In this document: one piece after another, positions 18,855 to 26,823 of the stretch
Position numbering within the stretch: position 1 is the stretch's first letter
How the letters are laid out: every line of letters starts with the position of its first letter
Assembly (NCBI GenBank): GCA_017463225.1
Contig: JAFTPO010000038.1
Span: 1 to 51,008, forward strand
From: Lachnospiraceae bacterium
GTDB lineage: Bacteria; Bacillota; Clostridia; Lachnospirales; Lachnospiraceae
DNA length: 51,008 nt
Direction: 5' to 3'
Program-made: the position numbers and the translations under genes
The notes under the pieces: generated by a model
Seen by the model: only the letters and a program-made list of their open reading frames with translations
The model's database searches: none
Told to the model about the DNA's origin: nothing

Positions 18855-19574
18855 ATGAACGTAGCCCTTATATTTGCAGGTGGTTCAGGCACCAGAATGA
18901 ATACAAAATCCAGGCCAAAGCAGTTCTTAGAGCTTCATGGTAAGGAGATAATTATATATACTCTTGAGCATTTTGAAAGGCATCCGGATATAGATGCCAT
19001 AGCCATCGTGTGCATAGAGCCTTGGATAGAATATCTTAAGAAGGCGTTAAAAAAGCACGACATTACAAAGGTTAAGTGGATAGTGCCGGGAGGAGAAACC
19101 GGACAGGATTCCATATTCAATGGACTTGATGCTATACATAAGGATTGCCCGGAGGATTCCATAGTTTTGATTCATGATGGAGTAAGACCTCTTATAAATG
19201 AGCAGCTTATAAGTGATAATATAGCTTCTGTTAAGGAAAATGGTTCAGCCATAACAGTAACTCCGGTTATAGAGACAGTTATGCTAACAGAAAATGATAA
19301 TAAGGTATATAAGAGTGTTAATCGTGACAAGTGTTGTACCGCAAAAGCCCCTCAGAGCTTTTACTTAAAGGATATTTACGGAGCTCATATGAAGGCTAGA
19401 GAAGAGGGTATCCACAACAAGATTGATTCAGCTACAATGATGAGTGATTATGGTTATTCTCTATACACTGTAGCCGGTGGACCGGAGAATATTAAGATAA
19501 CAACTCCAACAGACTACTATATCTTTAAGGCATTAGTTGATGTTATGGAGAATTCTCAGATATTTGGATTATAG
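18855..19574 (+). CDS. IspD/TarI-like cytidylyltransferase
   Basis: The 239-residue protein has the IspD-family features 'VALIFAGGSGTRMNTKSRPKQFLELHGKEIIIYTLEHF', 'GETGQDSIFNGLD', 'VLIHDGVRPLI', 'AKAPQSFYLKDI' and 'ENIKITTPTDYYIF'. Members make either CDP-methylerythritol (IspD) or CDP-ribitol (TarI, Bcs1). Its place beside LicD and an epimerase inside a polymer operon points to CDP-ribitol or a related CDP-polyol. The start at 18855 follows AAGGAGG (18841-18847); an in-frame ATG at 18837 is less likely. Confidence 0.87.
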   Translation: MNVALIFAGGSGTRMNTKSRPKQFLELHGKEIIIYTLEHFERHPDIDAIAIVCIEPWIEYLKKALKKHDITKVKWIVPGGETGQDSIFNGLDAIHKDCPEDSIVLIHDGVRPLINEQLISDNIASVKENGSAITVTPVIETVMLTENDNKVYKSVNRDKCCTAKAPQSFYLKDIYGAHMKAREEGIHNKIDSATMMSDYGYSLYTVAGGPENIKITTPTDYYIFKALVDVMENSQIFGL

Positions 19575-19592
19575 CAAGAAGGAGCAGATTAT

Positions 19593-20642
19593 ATGAATAG
19601 TATTTTGCTTGAGGATGTTAATAATATAGCAAACTCCCAGATGGTTTCCTGGGATAAGCTTCAAGGTAAGAGTATTTTTATTACCGGAGCCACAGGTTTA
19701 ATAGGTAGCCAGATTGTATTAGGTATAGACCAGCACAATAAGAATTTTGGTACTGACATAAAGGTGTATGCATTGGCTAGAAATCTTGATAAGGCAAGTC
19801 GCCTTTTCGGTGAATGTACAGAGAATGTAGTTACGGTTCACGGAGATATGTGTGGTGAGTTTGCCATAGATGGTCCGGTGGATTATATAGTTCACGGCGC
19901 CAGTATGACCAGTTCTAAGGATTTCGTGGAAAAGCCGGTGGAGACGATTCTGACCGGAATCAACAGCACTGCCAATATTTTAAACTTTGCCAGAGATAAG
20001 AAGGTGTCAGGCTTTGTGTATTTGTCCTCCCTAGAGGCATATGGAGTAACTGATCCGTCTCTTACATCTGTAAAGGAGACAGATTATGGTTTCATAGATC
20101 AGCTGTCACCTAGAAGCAGCTATTCAGAGGGAAAGCGTATGGCAGAGTGTCTGTGTGCATCGTATGCTTCAGAGTACGCAGTTCCTGCAAAGCTGGTGCG
20201 TTTGTGCCAGACCTTTGGTGCAGGAGTTGACTATTCAGACAACAGAGTTTTCGCTCAGTTTGCCAAAAGTGTTATAGAAGGCAATGACATTGTTCTTAAA
20301 ACTAAGGGAGAGACCTACCGAAATTACTGCTACACCAGTGATGCGGTAACAGGCATATTATGTGCCTTATTAGATGGTAATGTGGGAGAGGCTTATAATA
20401 TAGCCAATCCAACTACCGGAATTAGCATAGCAGATATGGCGAAGATGGTAGCACATAAGCTGTCAGGGGATGCCATTAAGGTATGCTTCGATATAGCAGA
20501 TGATGCCACAAAGCTTGGCTATGGACCAACCATTAAGGTTGCCTTAGATACCACCAAGTTAGAGGCACTTGGATGGAAGGCCACCGTAGACCTAGAGGAA
20601 ACCTTCCGCCGCACTATCGAATACCTCAAGGACGTGAGGTAG
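19593..20642 (+). CDS. NAD-dependent epimerase/dehydratase
   Basis: The 349-residue protein is an extended short-chain dehydrogenase: 'IFITGATGLIGSQIVLGI' (NAD binding), 'VYLSSLEAYG', and the catalytic 'YSEGKRMAE' (Tyr-x-x-x-Lys). It modifies a nucleotide-activated sugar. Epimerases of this type lie next to IspD-like cytidylyltransferases in several capsule and teichoic-acid loci, perhaps acting on a CDP-linked polyol or sugar. The exact reaction is not known. It is the last gene of the operon; a terminator begins 16 bases after its stop. Confidence 0.85.
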   Translation: MNSILLEDVNNIANSQMVSWDKLQGKSIFITGATGLIGSQIVLGIDQHNKNFGTDIKVYALARNLDKASRLFGECTENVVTVHGDMCGEFAIDGPVDYIVHGASMTSSKDFVEKPVETILTGINSTANILNFARDKKVSGFVYLSSLEAYGVTDPSLTSVKETDYGFIDQLSPRSSYSEGKRMAECLCASYASEYAVPAKLVRLCQTFGAGVDYSDNRVFAQFAKSVIEGNDIVLKTKGETYRNYCYTSDAVTGILCALLDGNVGEAYNIANPTTGISIADMAKMVAHKLSGDAIKVCFDIADDATKLGYGPTIKVALDTTKLEALGWKATVDLEETFRRTIEYLKDVR

Positions 20643-20959
20643 GGGAAAGTTTTATCAGCCCGCATGTAGGTGCGGGCTTTTTTATATGTTACGATGGCTG
20701 GATAAGGTTAGTCTGCCGTGTGACTGCGAGGTGATTTTCTAATGTCCAAGTATAAATATTCAAAACTATCGGGGCACGTTCCATGCCGTGCATCCGTGCA
20801 CGGTATGGAACTGCGCTGGCGTCCGTGCCAGCGCTCCCCTAAGATAATCAACTTGGCCATAAGAAAATCTACCTCTCGTCCCAATGTTAGACTAACCTTA
20901 TCCAGCCATCTCACTTTATACAAAGCTTAAGCACCTACATGCGAACATAAAACTTTCCC
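20643..20959. repeat. Large imperfect palindrome 1 (317 bp)
   Basis: Outer arms: GGGAAAGTTTTAT (20643-20655) with its complement (20947-20959), and GCATGTAGGTGC (20662-20673) with 20931-20942. Inner arms: a 22-bp perfect inverted repeat at 20693-20714 and 20889-20910. At the tip are two hairpins enclosed by GGGG/CCCC: 20778-20811 (loop TCCG) and 20813-20834 (loop GTCCGT). Nothing in it codes convincingly. Confidence 0.75.
20658..20684 (+). terminator. Terminator of the polysaccharide operon
   Basis: GCCCGCA (20658-20664) pairs with TGCGGGC (20671-20677), followed by TTTTTTTAT. It also forms part of the left arm of the first large palindrome. Confidence 0.85.
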
Positions 20960-20977
20960 ATCGCCTTACGGCGATAC

Positions 20978-21058
20978 AGGCCTTAGATTGCTCAGTTGCC
21001 GAAGGCAGTGAAAGGTTGATGCCCTTAGCATATATGCTGTTAACTGAATAATGTAAGG
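20978..21058. repeat. Imperfect palindrome 2 (about 80 bp)
   Basis: CCTTA-ATT-CAGTT (20981-20997) pairs with AACTG-AAT-TAAGG (21042-21058), and two smaller stems lie inside (GCC/GGC near 20999-21006 and AGCAT/ATGCT near 21027-21038). A perfect ATCGCC/GGCGAT hairpin (20960-20975) separates it from palindrome 1. Confidence 0.5.
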
Positions 21059-21059
21059 T

Positions 21060-21282
21060 ATGAATAGGGGTGGTGCTTAAGCTACTTTTGCATTTGAGCA
21101 TTTGCATTTTCTTATGCCCTATTCCAAAATATAGCCAGCCACAGACACGGATGTCTGTGGCAGCCTCTGAGGAGCCAAGGACGGCGACTCTGAGGCGGTG
21201 GCGAAATGTTATGAGTAGTTTCATTTGGGCATTAGAAAAACAATGCGATAATGTGTGTAGCTTAAGCACCACCCCTATTCAT
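21060..21282. repeat. Large imperfect palindrome 3 (223 bp)
   Basis: A 25-bp perfect inverted repeat at 21060-21084 and 21258-21282 encloses further imperfect complementarity (around 21100-21120 against 21220-21250) and two tip hairpins: a 10-bp stem with loop CGGA (21138-21161) and GCCTCTGAG with CTCTGAGGC (21163-21196). On the minus strand the first loop reads CATCCGTG, the same as in palindrome 1. The two are therefore related and inverted to each other. Confidence 0.75.
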
Positions 21283-21292
21283 GCCTGGACAT

Positions 21293-21325
21293 AAAAAAGC
21301 CCCCAAGCATATACGCTTAAGGGCT
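21293..21325 (-). terminator. Terminator of murG
   Basis: On the minus strand AGCCCTTAAGCG pairs with GCTTGGGGGCT and is followed by TTTTTT. It lies 20 bases after the murG stop. Confidence 0.8.
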
Positions 21326-21344
21326 AGTCAACCGTTCACCTATC

Positions 21345-22409
21345 TTATGGTGTTAATTCCTCTATTAGGGATACAATCATGGTGATGGAGTCGGTCTTGG
21401 CGGATAGCTCCATAGCCTTGATGTAATTGTCACGGTTGTCGTAAACCTGATTGACTGCTTCAAGAAGAGATGCGTCGGTGACATCCTCCTCCATGAGAAG
21501 TCTTGCATATCCACTGTTGTGGAATGACTTTGCATTTAAGATTTGGTCTCCTCGGCTAGCCTCTAATGATAGAGGAATGAGAACGCTAGGCTTTCTTAGG
21601 GCAAGAAGCTCGCAGATAGCATTGGCGCCGGCACGGGAGATAACTACGTCTGCAAGAGCAAGCATACCACTAAGCTCCTGCTTAACGTATTCGTACTGAA
21701 CGTAGTTTGGAATATCCTTATACTTGTCGTTGGTCTTATCCTTACCGCATAGGTGGATGATGTTATATCGCTTGGTGAGCTCATCTAAGCAGCTCCATAC
21801 AGCCTCGTTGACACGTACGCTTCCGGTACTTCCACCGATGATGAGAAGAGTTGGACGGATTTCCTTGAAGCCACAGAAGGCCATAGCCTCTGCTGCATTG
21901 CCTTCAAAAAGCTCTCGTCTTATAGGGGTGCCTGTGACAATTGCCTTGCCCTTAGGTAGGTTCTCAAGAGTCTCAGGGAAGTTGCAGCACACCTTAGTGG
22001 CGTTAGGGATACAAATCTTGTTAGCCAAGCCCGGAGTCATATCAGACTCGTGGATAATGGCTGGGATTTTCTTGGACTTAGCTGCCAAAACAACTGGAAC
22101 AGCAACGAAGCCACCCTTTGAGAAAACCACATCCGGCTTAAGCTCCTTCATAAGAGCCTTAGCCTCTGAAAATCCCTTGATAACTCTAAAGGGATCTGAA
22201 AAATTCTTAACATCAAAATAACGTCTAAGCTTTCCTGTTGATATAGGGTGATATGGAATACCCATCTCCTCAATAAGCTTTTTCTCGATTCCGTCATGGG
22301 AGCCGATGTAATGTATGTCATAGCCCTTCTCTAAAAGAGTAGGGATAATAGCCATATTTGGGGTTACGTGACCGGCAGTTCCGCCACCGGTTAAAACTAT
22401 TCGCTTCAT
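21345..22409 (-). CDS. murG: UDP-N-acetylglucosamine transferase (lipid II synthesis)
   Basis: The 354-residue protein adds GlcNAc to lipid I on the inner membrane face to give lipid II. Motifs are 'VLTGGGTAGHVTPNMAI' (first glycine-rich loop), 'FSKGGFVAVPVVLAA', 'HESDMTPGLANK', 'IIGGSTGS' and 'VISRAGANAICELLALRKPSVLIPL' (donor site). The start at 22409 follows TTTGGAGG on the minus strand; an upstream TTG (22421) is less likely because it overlaps that site. Here murG is outside the usual division and cell wall cluster. Confidence 0.95.
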   Translation of the reverse strand: MKRIVLTGGGTAGHVTPNMAIIPTLLEKGYDIHYIGSHDGIEKKLIEEMGIPYHPISTGKLRRYFDVKNFSDPFRVIKGFSEAKALMKELKPDVVFSKGGFVAVPVVLAAKSKKIPAIIHESDMTPGLANKICIPNATKVCCNFPETLENLPKGKAIVTGTPIRRELFEGNAAEAMAFCGFKEIRPTLLIIGGSTGSVRVNEAVWSCLDELTKRYNIIHLCGKDKTNDKYKDIPNYVQYEYVKQELSGMLALADVVISRAGANAICELLALRKPSVLIPLSLEASRGDQILNAKSFHNSGYARLLMEEDVTDASLLEAVNQVYDNRDNYIKAMELSAKTDSITMIVSLIEELTP

Positions 22410-22441
22410 ATTATCCTCCAAAGAACAAAAATATAATAAGA

Positions 22442-22678
22442 TTAAAGCTGGCTTTTAAGTGCCTGGGCAAGTTGGTCAGGACATGAGGTATTCTTAAAGC
22501 CACAGGTAGTACCTTCAAGGCGGTTAACTACCTCAGATACCTCCATACCTTCAACTAAAGCACCGATGCCCTTAAGGTTACCGTTGCATCCACCGTAGAA
22601 TTTAACGTTATATACTCTGCCATCCTTAATGTCAAAATCAATAGCCTGTGAACAGGTTCCTTTTGTCTTATAGTTCAT
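22442..22678 (-). CDS. TSCPD domain protein (TIGR03905 type)
   Basis: The 78-residue protein is 'MNYKTKGTCSQAIDFDIKDGRVYNVKFYGGCNGNLKGI...NTSCPDQLAQAL'. The ending 'TSCPDQLAQAL' is the TSCPD motif, related to the C-terminal piece of class II ribonucleotide reductases. Stand-alone copies are frequent in Clostridia, and their function is not established. Three or four conserved cysteines suggest metal or redox chemistry. The gene lies 32 bases before murG and probably shares its transcript. Confidence 0.85.
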   Translation of the reverse strand: MNYKTKGTCSQAIDFDIKDGRVYNVKFYGGCNGNLKGIGALVEGMEVSEVVNRLEGTTCGFKNTSCPDQLAQALKSQL

Positions 22679-22875
22679 AATATGCTCCTTACGTTAAAAC
22701 TTAATACTTAAACCTTAAAACTTCAATAAGTATAGCACAAAAGCTTAGGAGATTAAAGGTATATTTTATGAGGTAAAAAGGGGAAAAATGTTTTGCGAAT
22801 AGGGGTTGATTTCTCAATTTAACCTTCCATATAATCAGCCCTGCTAGCACAAAAAAATGAAAAGAGGTAATCAGG

Positions 22876-23577
22876 ATGATTGAGGTTATTATGGGTTTTG
22901 GAACTAATGTGCATATTCTATGGTGTATAGGATTGTTAGGATTACTTAGTAAGCTTTTGGTAAATCTACATATGAAATCATTGATAAAGGCATCGGAAAA
23001 TATGGCAACTACCAGAAGAAGGGCGCTTAGGATTATGAAGCAGAAATTTGTAAATGGAAGAAATTTGGGTATAAACAGAGGCGATGGAGCCGCATTTGTG
23101 GAGAAAAATGTGAGACGGTTAAAATGGGCGGGATTGCCCTTGGAGTTTTGGAAGCGGTCAGGTTGGGTGTTTAGCTTAGCATCTATTATGACTATGGCTG
23201 GAAGCTTCGTGTACTACGAGACCAGGTGGAGAGGTTCTCAGGAAATGGTAACATATTTGGCACATGGAGTCATAGTGTGTGCATTTTTACTTACTGTTGA
23301 GAATATATTTTTAGTAAATAATAAATTGGAGATATTGAAGGCTAACATCAGGGATTATTTTGAGAATCTTAGTCTGCCGGAGCCGAGGGAAAAAGTAAAT
23401 CTTAGAGACAGGTTTAAAAATGATGAGGGAAATGAAATTAGCCAGGTAACAAGAGAGGTTGCCGCATCAAAGGAAACACTGACTCCGAAAACATCAGAAC
23501 CGGAGGACGTCCCCCAGAGTAAGACTATAGATAATGAAAGAATGCTTGATAGCTTTCTAAAGGAATTTTTCTCTTGA
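22876..23577 (+). CDS. Membrane protein of unknown function
   Basis: The 233-residue protein has three probable membrane segments (about 7-27, 98-117, 124-144). A basic stretch lies between the first two, and a charged, probably disordered cytosolic tail runs from about 150. I do not recognise a family. Its TGA overlaps the TTG start of a PdaA-like deacetylase, so the two are translationally coupled and may work together in spore or cell wall processing. AAAGAGG stands nine bases before the ATG. Confidence 0.65.
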   Translation: MIEVIMGFGTNVHILWCIGLLGLLSKLLVNLHMKSLIKASENMATTRRRALRIMKQKFVNGRNLGINRGDGAAFVEKNVRRLKWAGLPLEFWKRSGWVFSLASIMTMAGSFVYYETRWRGSQEMVTYLAHGVIVCAFLLTVENIFLVNNKLEILKANIRDYFENLSLPEPREKVNLRDRFKNDEGNEISQVTREVAASKETLTPKTSEPEDVPQSKTIDNERMLDSFLKEFFS

Positions 23578-24539
23578 GAATTAAATTAATCAAAATTTTG
23601 TTACTACTTGTCACAGCAATATTATTGATACAAGGAGGTATAAGTGCAGGAATAATAAATGGTAAGGACGGCAATGCCAACAGGGATAATAAAAAGGATT
23701 TGGCCACGGCAGGAGATGGAGATATGAGCTCCCGGCTTGACTCTACAGATGAGTCAGGGGAGAAGGAATTAAAGGATGTGAGATATGAAACATTTCCTAT
23801 AGTGTGTCAGATAGGTCCTAAGGATACATATTATCAGTATTCTAATAGCAAGCTTGCATGGTATATGATTAGAAATGAAGAGCACAAGCCAACAGGCTGT
23901 GACGACACAGTGGATATCACAGCCTGTGACGGTTATCATATAGATAGTACTGCCACGGAGGAGGATAAGGTTATGTACCTTACCTTTGACTGTGGGTACG
24001 AAAATGGATATACAGATGATATGCTGGATGTACTGAAGAAGCATCAGGTGCCGGCATGTTTCTTTGTAACACAGACCTACATAAGGGATAATGTTGAGTT
24101 GATGAAACGCATGAAGGAGGAGGGGCATCAGGTTGGCAATCACACCGTGACCCATCCATCCATGCCGGATGTGTCCTATGAGGAGATAATTGAGGAAGTA
24201 GAGGGCTGTGCGGATTATATGCAGGAGGCTACAGGATATCCTATGGATCCTTATCTAAGACCGCCTATGGGAGAATATAGTGAGAGAACCTTAAGAATCA
24301 CCCGGGACTTAGGCTACGAAACTGTTTTTTGGAGCATGGCTTATATGGATTACGATGTGAATGACCAGCCTGGTTCGGCCTACGTGGTGGAGCATTTTGA
24401 AAAATATCACCACAATGGAGCCATAATACTGATGCACAATGTGTCATCCTCCAATGCTCAGGCATTAGACCAGGTTTTGACAAATATGAAGGCAAAGGGC
24501 TATAGATTTGCCAGCTTAAATGAGCTTAGGCAAAAATAA
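23574..24539 (+). CDS. Polysaccharide deacetylase, PdaA-like
   Basis: The 321-residue protein has an N-terminal membrane anchor (5-26), a low-complexity linker and a NodB deacetylase domain. The domain matches PdaA-type muramic-acid deacetylases, which prepare muramic delta-lactam in spore cortex: 'YLTFDCGYENGYTDDMLDVL', 'GNHTVTHPSM' (His190, His194), 'YLRPPMGEYSERTL', 'VFWSMAYMDYDVNDQ' and 'IILMHNVSS'. Asp139 is the likely base. The next metal position, Asp in most deacetylases and Asn in PdaA, is Cys here. It starts with TTG overlapping the preceding TGA. A cortex role would imply a spore former; this is inference. Confidence 0.9.
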   Translation: MRIKLIKILLLLVTAILLIQGGISAGIINGKDGNANRDNKKDLATAGDGDMSSRLDSTDESGEKELKDVRYETFPIVCQIGPKDTYYQYSNSKLAWYMIRNEEHKPTGCDDTVDITACDGYHIDSTATEEDKVMYLTFDCGYENGYTDDMLDVLKKHQVPACFFVTQTYIRDNVELMKRMKEEGHQVGNHTVTHPSMPDVSYEEIIEEVEGCADYMQEATGYPMDPYLRPPMGEYSERTLRITRDLGYETVFWSMAYMDYDVNDQPGSAYVVEHFEKYHHNGAIILMHNVSSSNAQALDQVLTNMKAKGYRFASLNELRQK

Positions 24540-24552
24540 TTTGTCTTAACCC

Positions 24553-24581
24553 TTGTAATGAAAATTGTATTTTGCTAAAAT
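24553..24581 (+). promoter_or_regulatory. Promoter of pgi
   Basis: TTGTAA (24553-24558) and TAAAAT (24576-24581) are separated by 17 bases. A leader of about 80 bases follows, with a GCGAAA/TTTCGC pair (24591-24596, 24613-24618) that could form a small stem. Confidence 0.6.
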
Positions 24582-24671
24582 ATTCCTAGCGTTTCGCTAC
24601 TTAACAGATAGGCGAAATATAAATCCCTCATGTGGGATGTGTAATAATAAAGAAAACGAGGAGATAAAAAC

Positions 24672-26027
24672 ATGGCACCAACAATTAAGTTCGACTTTAG
24701 CAACACAGAGTTTATGGCTTCTAAGGAAGATGTAGCAGCTATGTCTGAGAGAGTTGTAGCGGCTAAGAAGACACTTCTTGAGAAGACTGGAGAGGGTAAT
24801 GATTTCTTAGGATGGATTGACCTTCCAGTGAATTATGACAAGGATGAGTTTGCAAGAATTAAGAAGGCAGCAGATAAGATTAAGAGTGATTCAGAGGTTC
24901 TTATCGTTATAGGTATCGGTGGCTCTTATCTTGGAGCAAGAGCAACTATCGAGGCACTTGGACATTCATTCTACAATTCAGTATCTAAGGAGGTTCGTAA
25001 GACTCCTGAGATTTACTACTGTGGTAATAATATAAGCAGCACTTACCTTTCACATCTTATGGATGTAATCGGCGACAGAGATTTCTCAGTAAATGTTATC
25101 TCAAAGTCAGGTACAACTACTGAGCCTGCTATCGCATTCAGAATTATGAAGAAGAAGCTTGAGGCAAAGTATGGTAAGGCTGAGGCAGCTAAGAGAATTT
25201 ACGCAACTACTGACGCAGCTAAGGGAGCTTTAAAGACTCTTGCAACTGAGGAGGGCTATGAGACATTCGTAGTACCTGATGATGTTGGAGGAAGATTCTC
25301 AGTATTAACAGCAGTAGGCTTACTTCCTATCGCAGTTAGTGGTGCTGATATAGATAAGCTTATGCAGGGTGCAGCAAACGCACGTGAGTACTGCATAGCT
25401 AATGACTTTGATGCAAATGATGCTATGAAGTACGCAGCAGTTCGTAATGTTCTTCATGAGAAGGGACTTGGTATGGAGATCCTTGCTAATTACGAGCCTG
25501 CACTTCACTATGTAGCAGAGTGGTGGAAGCAGCTCTACGGTGAGAGCGAGGGTAAGGATGGAAAGGGTATATTCCCTACAGCAGTAGACTTTACTACTGA
25601 CCTTCACTCACTTGGACAGTTTATCCAGGAGGGTACTAAGAACCACTTTGAGACAGTTATCAATGTTCTTAATCCAAAGCTTTCAGTAGTTATGGAGGAG
25701 GAGCCGGTTGATCTTGACGGACTTAACTATCTTACAGGTAAGGAGGTTGACTTCATCAACAAGTGTGCTATGAACGGAACAATTCTTGCTCACGTTGACG
25801 GTGGAGTACCTAACATTCTTGTAAATATGGAGACTATAGATGAGACTTCACTTGGAGAGTTATTCTATGTATTTGAGTTTGCTTGTGGTATGAGTGGATA
25901 TGTTCTCGGCGTAAATCCATTTAACCAGCCAGGTGTTGAAAGCTACAAGAGCAACATGTTCGCTCTTCTTGGAAAGCCAGGAAATGAGGCGAAGCAGGCA
26001 GAGCTTCTTGCAAGACTTGGAAAGTAA
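24672..26027 (+). CDS. pgi: Glucose-6-phosphate isomerase
   Basis: The 451-residue protein interconverts glucose 6-phosphate and fructose 6-phosphate in glycolysis. Motifs are '[18 protein letters not shown]', '[19 protein letters not shown]' (PGI signature 1 region), '[19 protein letters not shown]', '[15 protein letters not shown]' and, near the C-terminus, '[17 protein letters not shown]' (signature 2). Length matches the short Firmicutes form. The gene has very regular codon use (ctt, aag, gag, gca), the mark of high expression, and GAGGAGATA before the ATG. Confidence 0.97.
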   Translation: MAPTIKFDFSNTEFMASKEDVAAMSERVVAAKKTLLEKTGEGNDFLGWIDLPVNYDKDEFARIKKAADKIKSDSEVLIVIGIGGSYLGARATIEALGHSFYNSVSKEVRKTPEIYYCGNNISSTYLSHLMDVIGDRDFSVNVISKSGTTTEPAIAFRIMKKKLEAKYGKAEAAKRIYATTDAAKGALKTLATEEGYETFVVPDDVGGRFSVLTAVGLLPIAVSGADIDKLMQGAANAREYCIANDFDANDAMKYAAVRNVLHEKGLGMEILANYEPALHYVAEWWKQLYGESEGKDGKGIFPTAVDFTTDLHSLGQFIQEGTKNHFETVINVLNPKLSVVMEEEPVDLDGLNYLTGKEVDFINKCAMNGTILAHVDGGVPNILVNMETIDETSLGELFYVFEFACGMSGYVLGVNPFNQPGVESYKSNMFALLGKPGNEAKQAELLARLGK

Positions 26028-26041
26028 GAAGGGAGAAGGGT

Positions 26042-26695
26042 ATGAGTATAGCAATAAGAAAATCATGGACAAAATGTTTTTTGTCTACTACAGCTGATGT
26101 TATTCCTACTATCCTTAAAAACCTTCCAATTCCTGTGATTGGAGCTATACTTGGAGTAGCGGCAGAGAGCTTGGTAAAGCAGTATCGTGCAGCTAAAAAA
26201 GAGAACGCAAATGCAGATACAAAGCAAATTGAATCTAAGCTTGAGGAGCTTGTAAACAATCATACAAGTGAAACCGGAGAGAAGCTTGAGGATATTAATG
26301 AGAAAATGAAGGAAGCTGTAGATAACGAAATTAAGAAGTCTATGGGTGTCAATATTGCATATGCAAGTTATCTTATTATATACTCAAATAATTACGAAAA
26401 GTTATCATCAGATATGATAAATTTCTGTGAAGATGTTGCCAAGAATTGTATGGATCAGGAGATGGACTACGACTACGGTGATGAGGATTGCCAGGAGTTA
26501 TATGAGTATATGCGTGATTGGTATAACGAAATTCTGTTTGACAGTATTTATGTTTGGGATAACGCTATAGTCATTAATTTTGAAGGTAATGAGTACGTAG
26601 ATTCTCAATTTAGAGATAAGATAACTTATCTCATTCAAAAAATTAATAACGTGTCTGAGGATGTACAGTTTAATATGTATGAATTAGGATACTAG
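26042..26695 (+). CDS. Hypothetical protein downstream of pgi
   Basis: The 217-residue protein is not recognised. Residues 17-45 ('ADVIPTILKNLPIPVIGAILGVAAES') form one hydrophobic stretch that could be a membrane or buried helix. Residues 46-100 are a charged coiled coil. The C-terminal half is acidic ('DQEMDYDYGDEDCQ') and ends in what looks like a small alpha/beta domain. AGAAGGGAGAAGG precedes the ATG, and the gap to pgi is 14 bases, so it is co-transcribed with pgi. A strong terminator follows. Confidence 0.65.
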   Translation: MSIAIRKSWTKCFLSTTADVIPTILKNLPIPVIGAILGVAAESLVKQYRAAKKENANADTKQIESKLEELVNNHTSETGEKLEDINEKMKEAVDNEIKKSMGVNIAYASYLIIYSNNYEKLSSDMINFCEDVAKNCMDQEMDYDYGDEDCQELYEYMRDWYNEILFDSIYVWDNAIVINFEGNEYVDSQFRDKITYLIQKINNVSEDVQFNMYELGY

Positions 26696-26705
26696 GATTA
26701 ATAAG

Positions 26706-26736
26706 AGCCCGCGTTTATACGCGGGCTTTTTATTTT
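26706..26736 (+). terminator. Terminator of the pgi operon
   Basis: AGCCCGCG (26706-26713) pairs with CGCGGGCT (26720-26727), loop TTTATA, followed by TTTTATTTT. Confidence 0.9.
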
Positions 26737-26823
26737 AATATAGACCATTATGTAAATAGCCACTTGAAATAGAATAATATTGTTTATATAATGAAGTTAA
26801 CTATGCACAAAGGGGAGTATAAT

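Noticed and set aside
20708-21294. Several short open frames on both strands between the polysaccharide operon and murG
   Set aside because: All run through the palindromes, and both strands are open because of the symmetry. No binding sites or domain patterns.
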